The position numbers and the translations under genes were made by a program. The notes under the pieces are model-generated. The model made no database searches. It was not told where the DNA came from and saw only the letters and a list, made by a program, of their open reading frames with translations. Positions 24,169-34,509 of a DNA stretch of 64,000 nt are shown piece by piece. Origin of the DNA: Haliclona indistincta (Eukaryota > Porifera > Demospongiae > Haplosclerida > Chalinidae); assembly GCA_964017065.1 (NCBI GenBank), contig OZ024784.1, positions 17,031,152-17,095,151 of the forward strand. The letters run 5' to 3'. The stretch's first letter is position 1, and every line of letters starts with the position of its first letter.

Positions 24169-25229
24169 TAATGGTGTTCAATTGGCTTCTTGATATGCTT
24201 ACCTTATTGTCTAGAGACAGGAATATTCGTTGCACTATGCACTACAAACTTAAAGCTCACCAGCTACACAGTACATGCAGAAATATCATTGTACTGCATC
24301 ACAGAGTTCACATACGAGTCGTTTGATTAATGTTTGTCAAACTCAAAGCAATGTCTCACATGCTATAATAATGTGATACCTCTGTACTACATTTATCTCA
24401 TGTATAGTACTAGCCTCGCCTCCAGGCCACTCCCACTGCTGAGGAGATGATCTGAACGAGGAAGGAGGAAGTGGCCTGGGGACGAGGCTAGTATACATGT
24501 GAAATACATTATTAATAGAACACAGCTGAAACAATGGTCTGATCAGATCTACATTTTAACAATGTGAACACATTAATTTTTGCTGAACAAAATAAAAATT
24601 TGACAAGAGAGAACAGAAACATAGAATCTGAAACTGCGCGCGCAGACAGTCGACAATTAACATGAGTTATCAGACTGTTTCGATCTATCGGATCTCATCA
24701 GTGCAGTCAATCAGACATAGTTTGAGAGATGAAGTGTGTGAGAGAGAGTATGAGTACATATTATGTAAGTGATTAAGAATGTGCGTGAGTGCAGGTTTTA
24801 TTTACAAAACTTGTGAAACCAGAAGCTCATTTACAACTATTCTATCTCACATATTATTTTTTTTCCTAGTAGAACTTGTTTTCAAATATAGGTGACACAC
24901 ACACACGCACGCACACACGCACGCACGCACACACACACACACACGCATACAGAGTTTGCTTTTGCTCATAAAAAAAATTATGTGTGTAAGATAGAGAGTG
25001 AAAGCAGACAGATTTGGAGAGAGCTATATAGAGTAAGAGACAGATGAAAATACAGAGATTGAAACATCGAGAGGCCTAGGGAATAAAAAAAGACAATGAG
25101 AGAGAGAGAGAAAAGGGAGAGATCTCTTTGATGGCTACGGATTCCATAATGACAAGTACTCTAACCACTATCCATGCCGCCCTAGCTGACAGCCCATGTC
25201 AAGTGACTCAAGTCAACAGATCAAGGTTC
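24169..25229. repeat. right arm of the large inverted repeat
   Basis: This is the reverse complement of 19576-21073 without the SINE. It contains the (CA)n tract (24893-24952) that marks the pre-insertion state, plus the foldback element with CTAGCCTCG ends near 24410-24492. Confidence 0.9.
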
Positions 25230-26144
25230 TCCAAGGTCATCAAGGTGTATAGTAAAAAAAGCTTTAATAAAAAAACTGAAAAGTGTAGGGATGACTCTTA
25301 AAAAAGGAAAGGAACAAGAGAGGGATGTGTCCATTATAGAGGGATGAGGGGTGTCCTCTAAGAGGGGTACCACTGTATATACCAACAAATCATATTAGAG
25401 AGATCCATATCGAGCCAAACAGCGACCGCAAATAGGCCACTTTACCTTAGTCGAGAATTACTAAAAGAACACAAATACCACGGACTGTTTTTGCAATAGA
25501 ACGAAGTATAATGTATACAAATGCACTACAGTGAAATTCTTAACTTTCTTCGTAACAAGATATCGAAACCGATCGAAACAGCTGTTCTGGCCCTGTCAAG
25601 ACAGGGATTTTCGCCTTTAGCTCAAACACCGAGTGGGCGTGGTTTCGCAAAGAACTATAAGAACTACTGAACCCTAAACCCAAGAGTGACCCTAAAACCT
25701 TCGCCGCTAACTGTGCAAAGTCGGGAGGGTCGTCCTAACCCGGGCCTTCGGCCCTTGGTAAGCCTAAGGATCGTCGGGAGGGTCGTCCTAACCCCGGCCT
25801 TCGGCCCTTGCTAAGCGTCAATTGTGCACATAATTAACGAGGTGCCGTTCTTTCCAATTGATCCGTAAAAACGACACATTAGCCGTGGTATCCAGCACAA
25901 CGAGCCGTGTATTCCCTCCCATGACTTGAATTTGCAGTGTTTGCTTCGAAACAATTAAGGTGGCGGTGCGCCAATTTAATGAGATTCATAACTTTACAAG
26001 TAGCTATATTTTCTAGCAATGCTATTTTGTACAGGCGTGCTCCAGTATGCATTGTGTTTGTCTATCGATATACATCGATTATAGCAAGTTTCAGTCACGA
26101 AGTGTTAGCTAACGTGGAGCAGCGACCTCGCCCAGTATAGACCG
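25230..26144. other. intergenic stretch with a two-copy hairpin repeat
   Basis: No gene is seen. At 25721-25816 a unit of about 50 bp (tcgggagggtcgtcctaacc followed by gggccttcggccc-type hairpin) occurs twice in tandem. Confidence 0.5.
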
Positions 26145-26423
26145 GTCTGTGGCTGCTATCTCAAGTTTGGCTTGCTTGCTCCGGAAAGAACTCCGTTTAC
26201 AGCTAATAAATTCCAGCGCGCACAGACGTACAGAGCGATTTTTCGATACTCTTTTGCTAACGCGGCAAAACAGCAAACCTAGTCTAAAAAAATTCCTTAA
26301 CAAAAAATCTAGATCGTATTACGGAAATTCGCTCTGTACGTCTGAGCGTAAGGTGGCGCTGCATGCTGCTGCGCTTGAAGCGCGTCGATCTATTGCTCGA
26401 CAGTGGAGATAGCAGCCACAGAC
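26145..26423. mobile_element. MITE-like element with nested inverted repeats
   Basis: The outer ends are gtctgtggctgctatctc and its reverse complement. A second inverted pair inside (cagacgtacagagcga against tcgctctgtacgtctg) lies around the core. It has no coding capacity and sits about 0.3 kb upstream of the first dioxygenase copy. Confidence 0.75.
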
Positions 26424-26618
26424 GCTTCATGTATTATTTCCTCCATACTGTTGTTGTTATAATGTAAATCGCTGTAGTTATAAAGTCTAGTTATTAATAA
26501 ACACACGTTGCGTGGTTTTCCCGTTTTTGTAGATTACGATGGATTACGGTCAATTATAGACTACGGACTCGTTGCCAACCCATAATAAAAATTATTATGA
26601 GTATTATCCGTGTCATTA

Positions 26619-29479
26619 TTGAGCGCAAAGGGGGGGTTCGCGCCCACTTCTGGATCCACCCTAGTCTAGCAGCTGACTGGCTACATGCAAAGATGCAGGC
26701 GAGTACCAGGCTTAGCAGGAGATTTATCAGTCCGCGGAGATGGATGCACAACACTGCTACTAGCTGGCAGCATAGCGTTCGGGTAACAGTAAGTGAAGAC
26801 AAGAAGAAGTTAAAACTGTGCTGTGAGGGAGAGCATGAGAGACAGTTTCATGGATTGTGGCTCAGGCACAACTGCCGTTGCTGTGATTGCACTTTACCAC
26901 ATGCTAACCAAACAGCTGTTAGTGCTGAACATCTCACAAGAGACATCAGATTAAAATCTGCACTTCTTCAAGGTATGAGAGTGTATGACTGTATTTTCTG
27001 ACAGTTTGGCTCATGTGACTCCAAATTAAATTTGGCTCTTTAGTTTTAATGTCTTTCAAAATCGGCTCTTTTATAATGGTCTGCATGTTACCGCAGTGAA
27101 CGGGTATTTATTCATAAATAATTTATAATACCATAATTTAGGAGACCAGGTAAATGTCGAATGGAGTGTGTCAGAAAGCACAACACATAATGGGTCATTT
27201 CCAGTTGACTGGCTCAAAGACAACAGCTACTCCAATCCTGTGACATACGAGAAGAAAAGACCGCTTGTTGCTGTTAGTATTTTACAGCACAATCTACCAT
27301 TTGCATAATGCATTACTGAACTTGTACTTTTTACTTCTCAGGACTCATTACCATTTTCAGACTACAAGAAAATGTCTTCAGACGAAGGCCTTTATGAGTA
27401 AGTTAATTATATAAAAAATTAATCGGTATCGATCTGGTCTCATAATTGTTAGGTGGCTTTTACAGCTTAATCACTATGGAGTCTCAATCCTCAAAAATGT
27501 ACCAGCAAGACACGACGAAATTTTTAAAGTTAATAATGGTTATTTGAAGTGTTTGGTTTCAATGTATTTGTGCTGCAGGTGGCAGCAAAAGTGGGACATT
27601 TACAAAAAACCATCTATGGAAATGTGTGTTAGCTTATGATGGATGTCAAAATTAATTATACTCTGTACTCTCCAGACAGCAGATGTGATTGTAAAAGACG
27701 ATGCAACTAGTCAGGCATATTCTCCAGATGAGCTGCTCTTGCACATGGATCTTGGCTACTATGAGTCCACTCCTGGACTGCTGCTCCTGCATTGTGTCAA
27801 GTATTATACCAACTACAATAATTATTAGACTGAGCTGTTGGTACAGATTTGATGAATGTGTTGATGGAGGGGTGAGCGTACTGTTGGATGCCTACCCTGT
27901 GGTGGAGGAAATGAGGAGGACACACCCCAAACAGTTTGACACTTTAACTAAAGTACCTGTTTGTTTTTATCGAGAGCACTATACTGAGTGAGATATACAC
28001 AATGGACTACATTTAAAACATAATATTTGCAGTGAAATGGCAGTAGACTACCTATACGAAAAGAAGACTATTGTTGTCAACAGAGAGAAAGAGGTGAGGG
28101 TAAAACAGCAATGAGCAATTAATACATAATTATAGATTGTTGGCATCAACTGGCACCCATATTACCTTGCACCTTTACAACTCAAAGAGGTATAGTTCTT
28201 CAAGCTAACATTGTGCTTGTAATGTATGCTCTCGCTCTCCAGGACGATGAGCTAGAGGACTTTTATGATGCTTATACACTACTATCGAAGTTGTTCAATA
28301 AATCTAGCCTAAAAGTACGTTTTTGCAAGTTCTTTTTTTTTGATTGTTCTACTACTTATTTTTTACAGTTATTTCATCGACTACAACCTGGAGAAGCTGT
28401 GACATTGAACAATCGGCGTTTTCTTCATTCTCGAACACTGATCAATCTTAATGGAGGACAGAGATTTCTACAGGTCAGCTATTAATTATAATTTTTGTGG
28501 ATTTATTTTTTTAATGTTGTAGGCTGGATATGTTACACTGGATGACTTTAGGAGCAGATTTCTGACACTCCGAAAAATTTTGGGCAAGCAAGACTTGCCA
28601 AAACTGATACTAAATAACAGTTTTAGACAGTAAACCGCTGCAGGCATTTGAAAGTTGTTTATTAGCGTAGATAGTCCCTGTGGAGTAGGGAAACATTACA
28701 CTTTGTGCTTGGGAAAACCGTTTTTATGTGTATGCGATGCGTTTAGTTGTGTATCTATATAATTATTGCTCGTCGTGTATTGCGCTTTTGAAGTGCGTGC
28801 CACGCCCATGTAGTAAACAGCAGAAATGGCAAATTGTAGCCACCTGGATGAATCTGACAGGAAGACTGCCTTGCTAACAATGGGACTCCTCGCGTTGGTA
28901 GCAGTGTTTGTCTGTTGTGCAGCAGCGCTACTAATCGGGCTGTTCAAGCTGTACAGATACTTTTCTCATAGGCTAGCATTGTACCAAGTTGTGGGTGCAC
29001 TGTGCTACGGTTTCTTTCTCGTTATGGAACTCACTGTGTTCAACTATTATCAAAACGAAGAAGTGTACGAAGTTGTTTGCAAAATCATTGGTTTCTTTAC
29101 TGTATACACTGTGTGGATAAAAATGTTCTTCTCGACATGGATCATTCTTCATCTATTCTGCTTTACAGTGTTCAACAAAAATCTTGAATTTCTAGAAATT
29201 CCCTTCATTTTTCTTTCAGTCTGTTTTCCTGCTCTGTTTGTGTGGATTCCGTTTGTTCACGATCTGTACGGGCTAGCAGGCCCATGGTGCTGGATTCAAA
29301 GCTGGGAAGGCAATTGCATAGAGAACAAATCCACCTACGGTATTGTAGAGCAGTTCACTCTATTTTTTGGGCCCGCTATGATCATCTCAGTTGCAGACGT
29401 TGTTGCAATTTGTGTCATAATATTCACTTTGACGTGTCACAAAATAAAAAGTAATATTGATGATGAAACTCCTCTTATA
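26619..29479 (+). repeat. direct duplication, copy 1 (2,861 bp)
   Basis: It matches 34510-37370 at a constant offset of 7,891 bases with no indel. All compared exons and introns, and every open frame, read identically. It contains the whole BBOX/TMLH-type gene and the 5' two-thirds of the receptor gene. The right edge is at cctcttata, followed immediately by the MULE. Confidence 0.92.
26693..28633 (+). CDS. gamma-butyrobetaine / trimethyllysine dioxygenase family enzyme, copy 1
   Basis: This is a 2-oxoglutarate/Fe(II) oxygenase of the BBOX1/TMLHE family, whose known members hydroxylate carnitine precursors. It has about ten small exons; exon 1 is 26693-26972, joined in phase to GDQVNVEWSV. 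An Arg-rich start (MQASTRLSRRFISPRRW) could be a mitochondrial presequence. The N-terminal zinc-binding domain has LWLRHNCRCCDC. The catalytic half has the iron ligands H-x-D in LLHMDLGYY and the distal His in FLHSRTLINLNGGQRFL. It ends at 28633. The substrate (butyrobetaine or trimethyllysine) cannot be decided from sequence alone. It appears identical to the copy at 34584-36524. Confidence 0.85.
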
Positions 29480-29569
29480 CTCCTCTTATCCCATGCCCCC
29501 TCACGTGATATAAGTCATGAATATGATTACCGCCAATCGCGCGCGAAATCCAAAGCAGGCGCTTGCTAG
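28826..29569 (+). pseudogene. 7TM receptor copy 1, truncated 3' by duplication edge / MULE
   Basis: It is identical to the intact receptor at 36717 for the first 218 codons (to DETPLI), covering about five membrane segments. It then runs into unrelated sequence and stops after about 29 foreign codons read from the transposon end. The last two membrane segments and the tail are missing, so a working 7TM receptor is unlikely. Confidence 0.88.
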
Positions 29570-29586
29570 TCTATCATCACTCTATC

Positions 29587-32500
29587 ATGACATCGTCTTG
29601 GAGAACAGGCCTTCACCAAAGAGGGTTATACTTTGAGGGGACTGTAGACAGCAGTGACTTGAACAGTGTTCTTGAGGCACACAAGCGTGATACGGTCTCT
29701 ACTTTCGGTACAAGGAGCAGCCGTAGTTGCACCAAAGATAAGACCCAAGATAACTCGGATACGGATGTCAAGCAGATCAAAAAGGTACAATAATTTATTA
29801 TAATAACAATAACATAACATGCAATCTCATGATAGCGGCTGTACTGGACACACTCTTTTAGAGCTCATAAACTTCAGTTTGGTGCACCATTTAGTGTAGC
29901 CTCCAAAAGACTCCTTGATTGCCAGTATGGTGAGCTCTACAAGAAACCGTCACCACCAAAGAGCACTAGAACACGCCTACAAGGGAGCAAGAAGAAGGGG
30001 TGTAAAGCACACGTTGAAATCACAGAGTTAACTTTGTATCCCGATTACAGCATAACGTCAATAACACCAACCACATCACAAAAACAAGCTCGCAAACTGA
30101 AGGAGGGACTGATGCAATCATTGCAGCAGGCACTAGAGGCAGGTAATCCAGGCAAGGTCACACAAATGTACTATGTAAGGCTCCCAACTGAAGAGGCACA
30201 TCACATGTGCCATCCAACAAAAGGAGCAATGGGGTTTTCCCAGCGTATCCACCCAGAGCTTATTACAAAGATTCACGAGCTTGTTCAAACTGGCGTTACT
30301 GATCCAACAGTAGTGCAGCGTTTGCTGAGAAGCCATGTGCGCAGCCAAATGCATACTAACCCACCAGATCCAAATGATCGATCTTACTTTCCCATGGTAG
30401 ACGATGTCAGAAATCATGTCAACAGAGCTAAGCAGAGTCTCAAGCTATCAATAATCGATCAAGAGAATGCGGCATTAAAAGTAGACCAGTGGAAGGCTCT
30501 TTGTCCAGAGGCTAAATTTTTGTTCCGACCGTATACATGTAGCAGCGAGAAAGAAGAGCATACCGAGACGACATTGCTGTGGGTGCACCAAGAGCCATGG
30601 CAGCAACAACTGATGACAAAATACGGCAACACGATTGCATTAATGGATGCTACCTACAAAACAACAAGGTACGAGCTGCCACTATTTTTTATTAGTGTAC
30701 GAACAAATTCGGGGTATTGCGTCGTAGCAGATTTTGTAGTTCAATCGGAATCAACTGAACATGTGACAGAGGCTCTCGACGTCATCAAGAAATGGAATCC
30801 AAGTTGGCAACCCACGTATTTTATGACAGACTACTCGGAAGCTGAGATAGCAGCACTAGAAGCAACCTTCCCAGGTACTACAGTATATTTGTGTGATTTC
30901 CATCGTGAGCAGGCATGGGAAAGGTGGGTCAGAGAGAAGAAGCATGGATTGAGTACCTCTGATGCCGAATGGCTTCTTAGTCAGCTAAGAGCATGTGCAT
31001 GGGCTCCATCCTCTTCTGACGAACACATGCCTGTTGACCATCAGTTCCAGCAAGCAGTGACAATACTGAAACAATCAAACCTGTGGAAGAGTAATGAGAA
31101 TGTAAGACAGTGGGTGACTAACACTTGGCTGAGTGTATCAAAGGTATAGCTACAAAATAATACTTGATAATGATTATGTTGCATTGTTATTTCCTAGAGA
31201 TGGGCAAGAGCATACAGAGACACCTCGTATCATGGTGCAGTTGAGACAAACAATGGTGCAGAGGCTTTAAATCGCGTACTGAAGTACAAGTACTTGCCGA
31301 GAAGAAAACACATGACACTTTCGGACATCATGACTACCATCATCGAGGAGTTCCTTCCTGCTCTGCACAACAAATACATTTATCAGAACTTCAAACAGTC
31401 CGGCATGTACCGTACGTACAACCCTGCTATTGTACCTGACTACCTTCAAGGACGTCCTAAGGCAACAATACTGCATTGTTTGCACCGACAAGCTAAAAGC
31501 AATGCAATTGCAGATGCAGATGTCAGCAGCTTGGAAGACAAAGGCAGATTCAGTGTAAAGGGAAAGGGGTCGATTGTACACACAACTGATTTTGGTGTTA
31601 CTTCTGGAGAACCATCCTGCTCATGCAAGGACTGGCTAAATCACAAAATACCTTGCAAGCATTTCTTTGCCATCTTTAGACTCCATCCAGACTGGTCTTG
31701 GGATCGTCTCCCAACAGAGTACTTGAATTCTCCATATTTGACCTTGGACACAGCAGCTGTAGAACAGTATGTCAACACAGCACAACAAGAAGTGGAAACA
31801 GCTGGTATGGATAGTAGAGGACAAACTGATGGAGAACAGAATGAGACCCAATTTCAAGAAATTCCACAAAAGGTACACACACACACACACAAACAAAGCC
31901 TTTCCCAATAACGGGCTAAAGAATGTAATTAAGCGTTAATGAACGTGAATTCACTTCCGCAGTCCCATTTAGCTCCTCCCAGCAGCTGTAATGTATGGGA
32001 GTGATTGAGAAAATAGCCTAAAATAGGCGAACTTTAGACTGCGCATGCTCTTACACCTTTCAGGCACAAGTTTTAAAACTCCGCTGGTGTAATTGGCGAT
32101 ACTTTGGCTATTCTTTGCTATGAATTTCACACGCGATCTACGTTGACAACCAGCGCTGCAGGGTACATAGATGCATGCTGTAGCGTTCACTCATTTTGGT
32201 TCTACTTCACTAACGACAATGACTGCCGGCGCTGCACACTACTGCACTTCTGCTTAACGTTGTAGCAAGCTGTACTAGTGTTCTTCCCGCTGTAAACAAC
32301 CGTTGTTCGTGACTACCAACACACCACGCTACCGTACGCGGTAGAAAGCTTATCCTCGTCTTTGCCTTTGTTATACCGTTGCTTACCGGCGCTAAACACT
32401 CTACACCGACAAAGCGGAACTGCTCGCATATGGTTGGCGCTTCCCCAAACCTGTGCTTCTTTCAGTAACGTGTTCCTTCCAGTTATACAGCTATTTCTGC

Positions 32501-34223
32501 CATCGCTGTTTTGCCGTTCAACCAAGCACGATCGTGCTGATTTTAGTTCGTATTAATAGCCAGGCTTGTGCACTCAAACTTACCCGAACTTAGCAAGAAT
32601 AATCAAAACCCAGCTTGAGTACGGTGAGCTCAAAGTTCGACCATTTTCTCAATCACTCCCATACATTACAGCCGCTAGTGGAGTTGATTTGGGACTCCGG
32701 AAGTGACGTCACGTTTAATTAACTCCACCCATACATTCCATCGTCTTATTGGGAAAGGCTTATTACATCATTATTGTCGATTCTATACAACATGTAGGAC
32801 AAAAAGTCAGCAGACAAGATAGCTCAAGAAGTTCGAGTAACACTGAAAACACTGACAACCTTGACCTACTCTAGTACAGAAGACAATATTGAAGATCTAC
32901 AAGATCTACATCAGCACTTGCTACAGATCACGAAAAGCTTCAATTCAAAATTACCTAAACATGAAGGCCTACTCCTTAGACCACAGTTGAGAAAAGAGCT
33001 AAAGTTAGCAAGACAAAAGAAGATCAGTCGTAAATTGCAACATACTCAAGAACTACCACTGCAGATTAGGCGAGGAAGGAAAAAAGCTGCTTACAGTAAC
33101 AGAGTAGGAAAAAAAGCTCAGACTTTACGAGAGGTAAAGATTGATGCATGTAGGACATACATATTATCTCTATGGTATAGGCTGCACATAAAACACTGAA
33201 GAAGTACAGGAACATGAGAATCAGTGCACAACAAACAAGACCAGGTAAACCAAGAATTATTGTGTACAAAATAACATTGTGTTGCACCACTTGATAAGGA
33301 ACAAAAAGGAAGAGGTGTGGCGAATGTGATGGCTGTAAAAGTGAAAATTGTGGGAAGTGCCCTAACTGCAAAGACCTAAAGCAATTTGGTGGTACAGGAC
33401 GCAAGAAGCAATGCTGCACTCAACGTCGCTGTCTACAAAGTAACACAAGTCATCGTCACTCAGAGGCAACAATTGCCTTAACAACAGGTAAAATTGATGC
33501 TGGCTTTAATTGGGACAAGCCTGAATGTAGTATGATCATGTGATGTACTATACTATTATGTACCTTTTACAGAAATTGATTCTACTGATTCACTGTCAAT
33601 GGTTGACAAGGTAAAGAAAACAATTATGATATAAATTATGTGGTTCATCACAATGTATGTATTACTTTTAGAGTTGCAACAAGCCAGAGACAAGTCTGGA
33701 AGACTTGTTGAGTGGAAGCTCCAGAACAATCCATTGTATTAAAGGCGATGGAAATTGCTTGTTCAGAGCGGTGTCCTACCAGCTGACAGGTACTGAGGAG
33801 CATCATGGCGAGATTCGCAACATGCTGGTGCGGTTCGTTAACCTGAACAAAGAGGTGTTCAAGAACAAGGTCTTCAACAGTACTATAGATGAACACATTC
33901 GCAAGATGCTCATGCCATATGAATGGGGAACCAATGTTGAAATCGAAGCTACTGCTACTTATCTAAAAATTCCAGTGTACTATCTGCAAAGATTGATAAC
34001 TGGGGAGTACAGGTGGCACATCATCCTACCAACAGACGCTAATCTGACATATCCATACCTAGTGGATGAATTTGTCACAGAAGTGCGTGTACCTACACAC
34101 TTGGAGTTGCTGTATCACACTAACACTCACTATGACTGTGTAGTAGATAGTGACACTGGTACAGTGCGTCAAACTCTTCCTCTTCTCACTGGCCAGGAGT
34201 CTATAATGACAGAAGTTTTGTAA
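29587..34223 (+). CDS. MULE transposase fused to SWIM, CXXC and OTU domains
   Basis: Eight exons (29587-29784, 29836-31143, 31198-31872, 32798-33133, 33202-33244, 33299-33487, 33573-33610, 33672-34223) keep phase at all seven junctions and encode 1,112 aa. The order is as follows. First, a Cys/His N-terminal region (LLDCQYG, KGCKAHVEI). Second, a MULE DDE domain: MDATYKTTRYELPLFF, FMTDYSEAEIAALEATFPG, LCDFHREQAWERW, and acidic VETNNGAEALN in the next exon. Third, a SWIM finger (CSCKDWLNHKIPCKHFF). Fourth, a basic linker. Fifth, a CXXC finger (RCGECDGC, NCGKCPNCKDLKQFGG, CCTQRRC). Sixth, an OTU fold with GDGNCLFRAVSY and NTHYDCVV, supplying the Asp, Cys and His of the active site. Catalysis of transposition and deubiquitination is inferred. 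A separate CXXC-OTU transcript cannot be excluded. Confidence 0.85.
31896..32761. mobile_element. nested inverted-repeat element in MULE intron 3
   Basis: The ends begin aagcctttcccaataa on both sides (reverse complement at 32746-32761). Similarity continues inward through gttaat-aacgtga, cacttccg-agtccca and a long block ctgtaatgtatgggagtgat, giving arms over 120 bp with gaps. The 866-bp element has no obvious gene. It accounts for most of the 925-bp intron, whose neighbours are 45-85 bp. Confidence 0.8.
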
Positions 34224-34509
34224 AACTTGACAATGACTAAAGACACGAGCGAGTTTGCTTGCACCATTGTAATTACGAACCTAGAATTAGGCGCTGAAGA
34301 ATCATCTGGCAGCTTCAGATAACATAGAACTCCTAACGCGTGTCGTAAGAAGGTTGTGACACAGACAGCAGCGGAAGTAGTGGAACACATGTACACTTAG
34401 AAACTCGCGTGAAACGAACAGATGGACCATGCGTTTTAACGACGCAAAAGGGTTAAAACTACTTATCACGTGACAGGGGTCATGGGATGATGTGAAAGTA
34501 ATAATACCC

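Larger units (their letters stand above)
29489..34487 (+). mobile_element. Mutator-like (MULE) DNA transposon, about 5.0 kb
   Basis: The ends are imperfect terminal inverted repeats: left tcccatgccccctcacgtga (from 29489), right reading inward tcccatgacccctgtcacgt (from 34487), both continuing with gata(ta)agt. The interior encodes one 8-exon gene with transposase, SWIM, CXXC and OTU domains. A nested inverted-repeat element fills most of intron 3. A clean 9-bp target duplication is not seen. On the left, CTCCTCTTA occurs twice (29469-29477, 29480-29488) and is present once in the intact receptor; on the right it is absent, so the right flank is rearranged or is not the original one. Confidence 0.8.

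Noticed and set aside
30133..31908. Minus-strand frames over the MULE
   Set aside because: They are shadows of the transposase exons.
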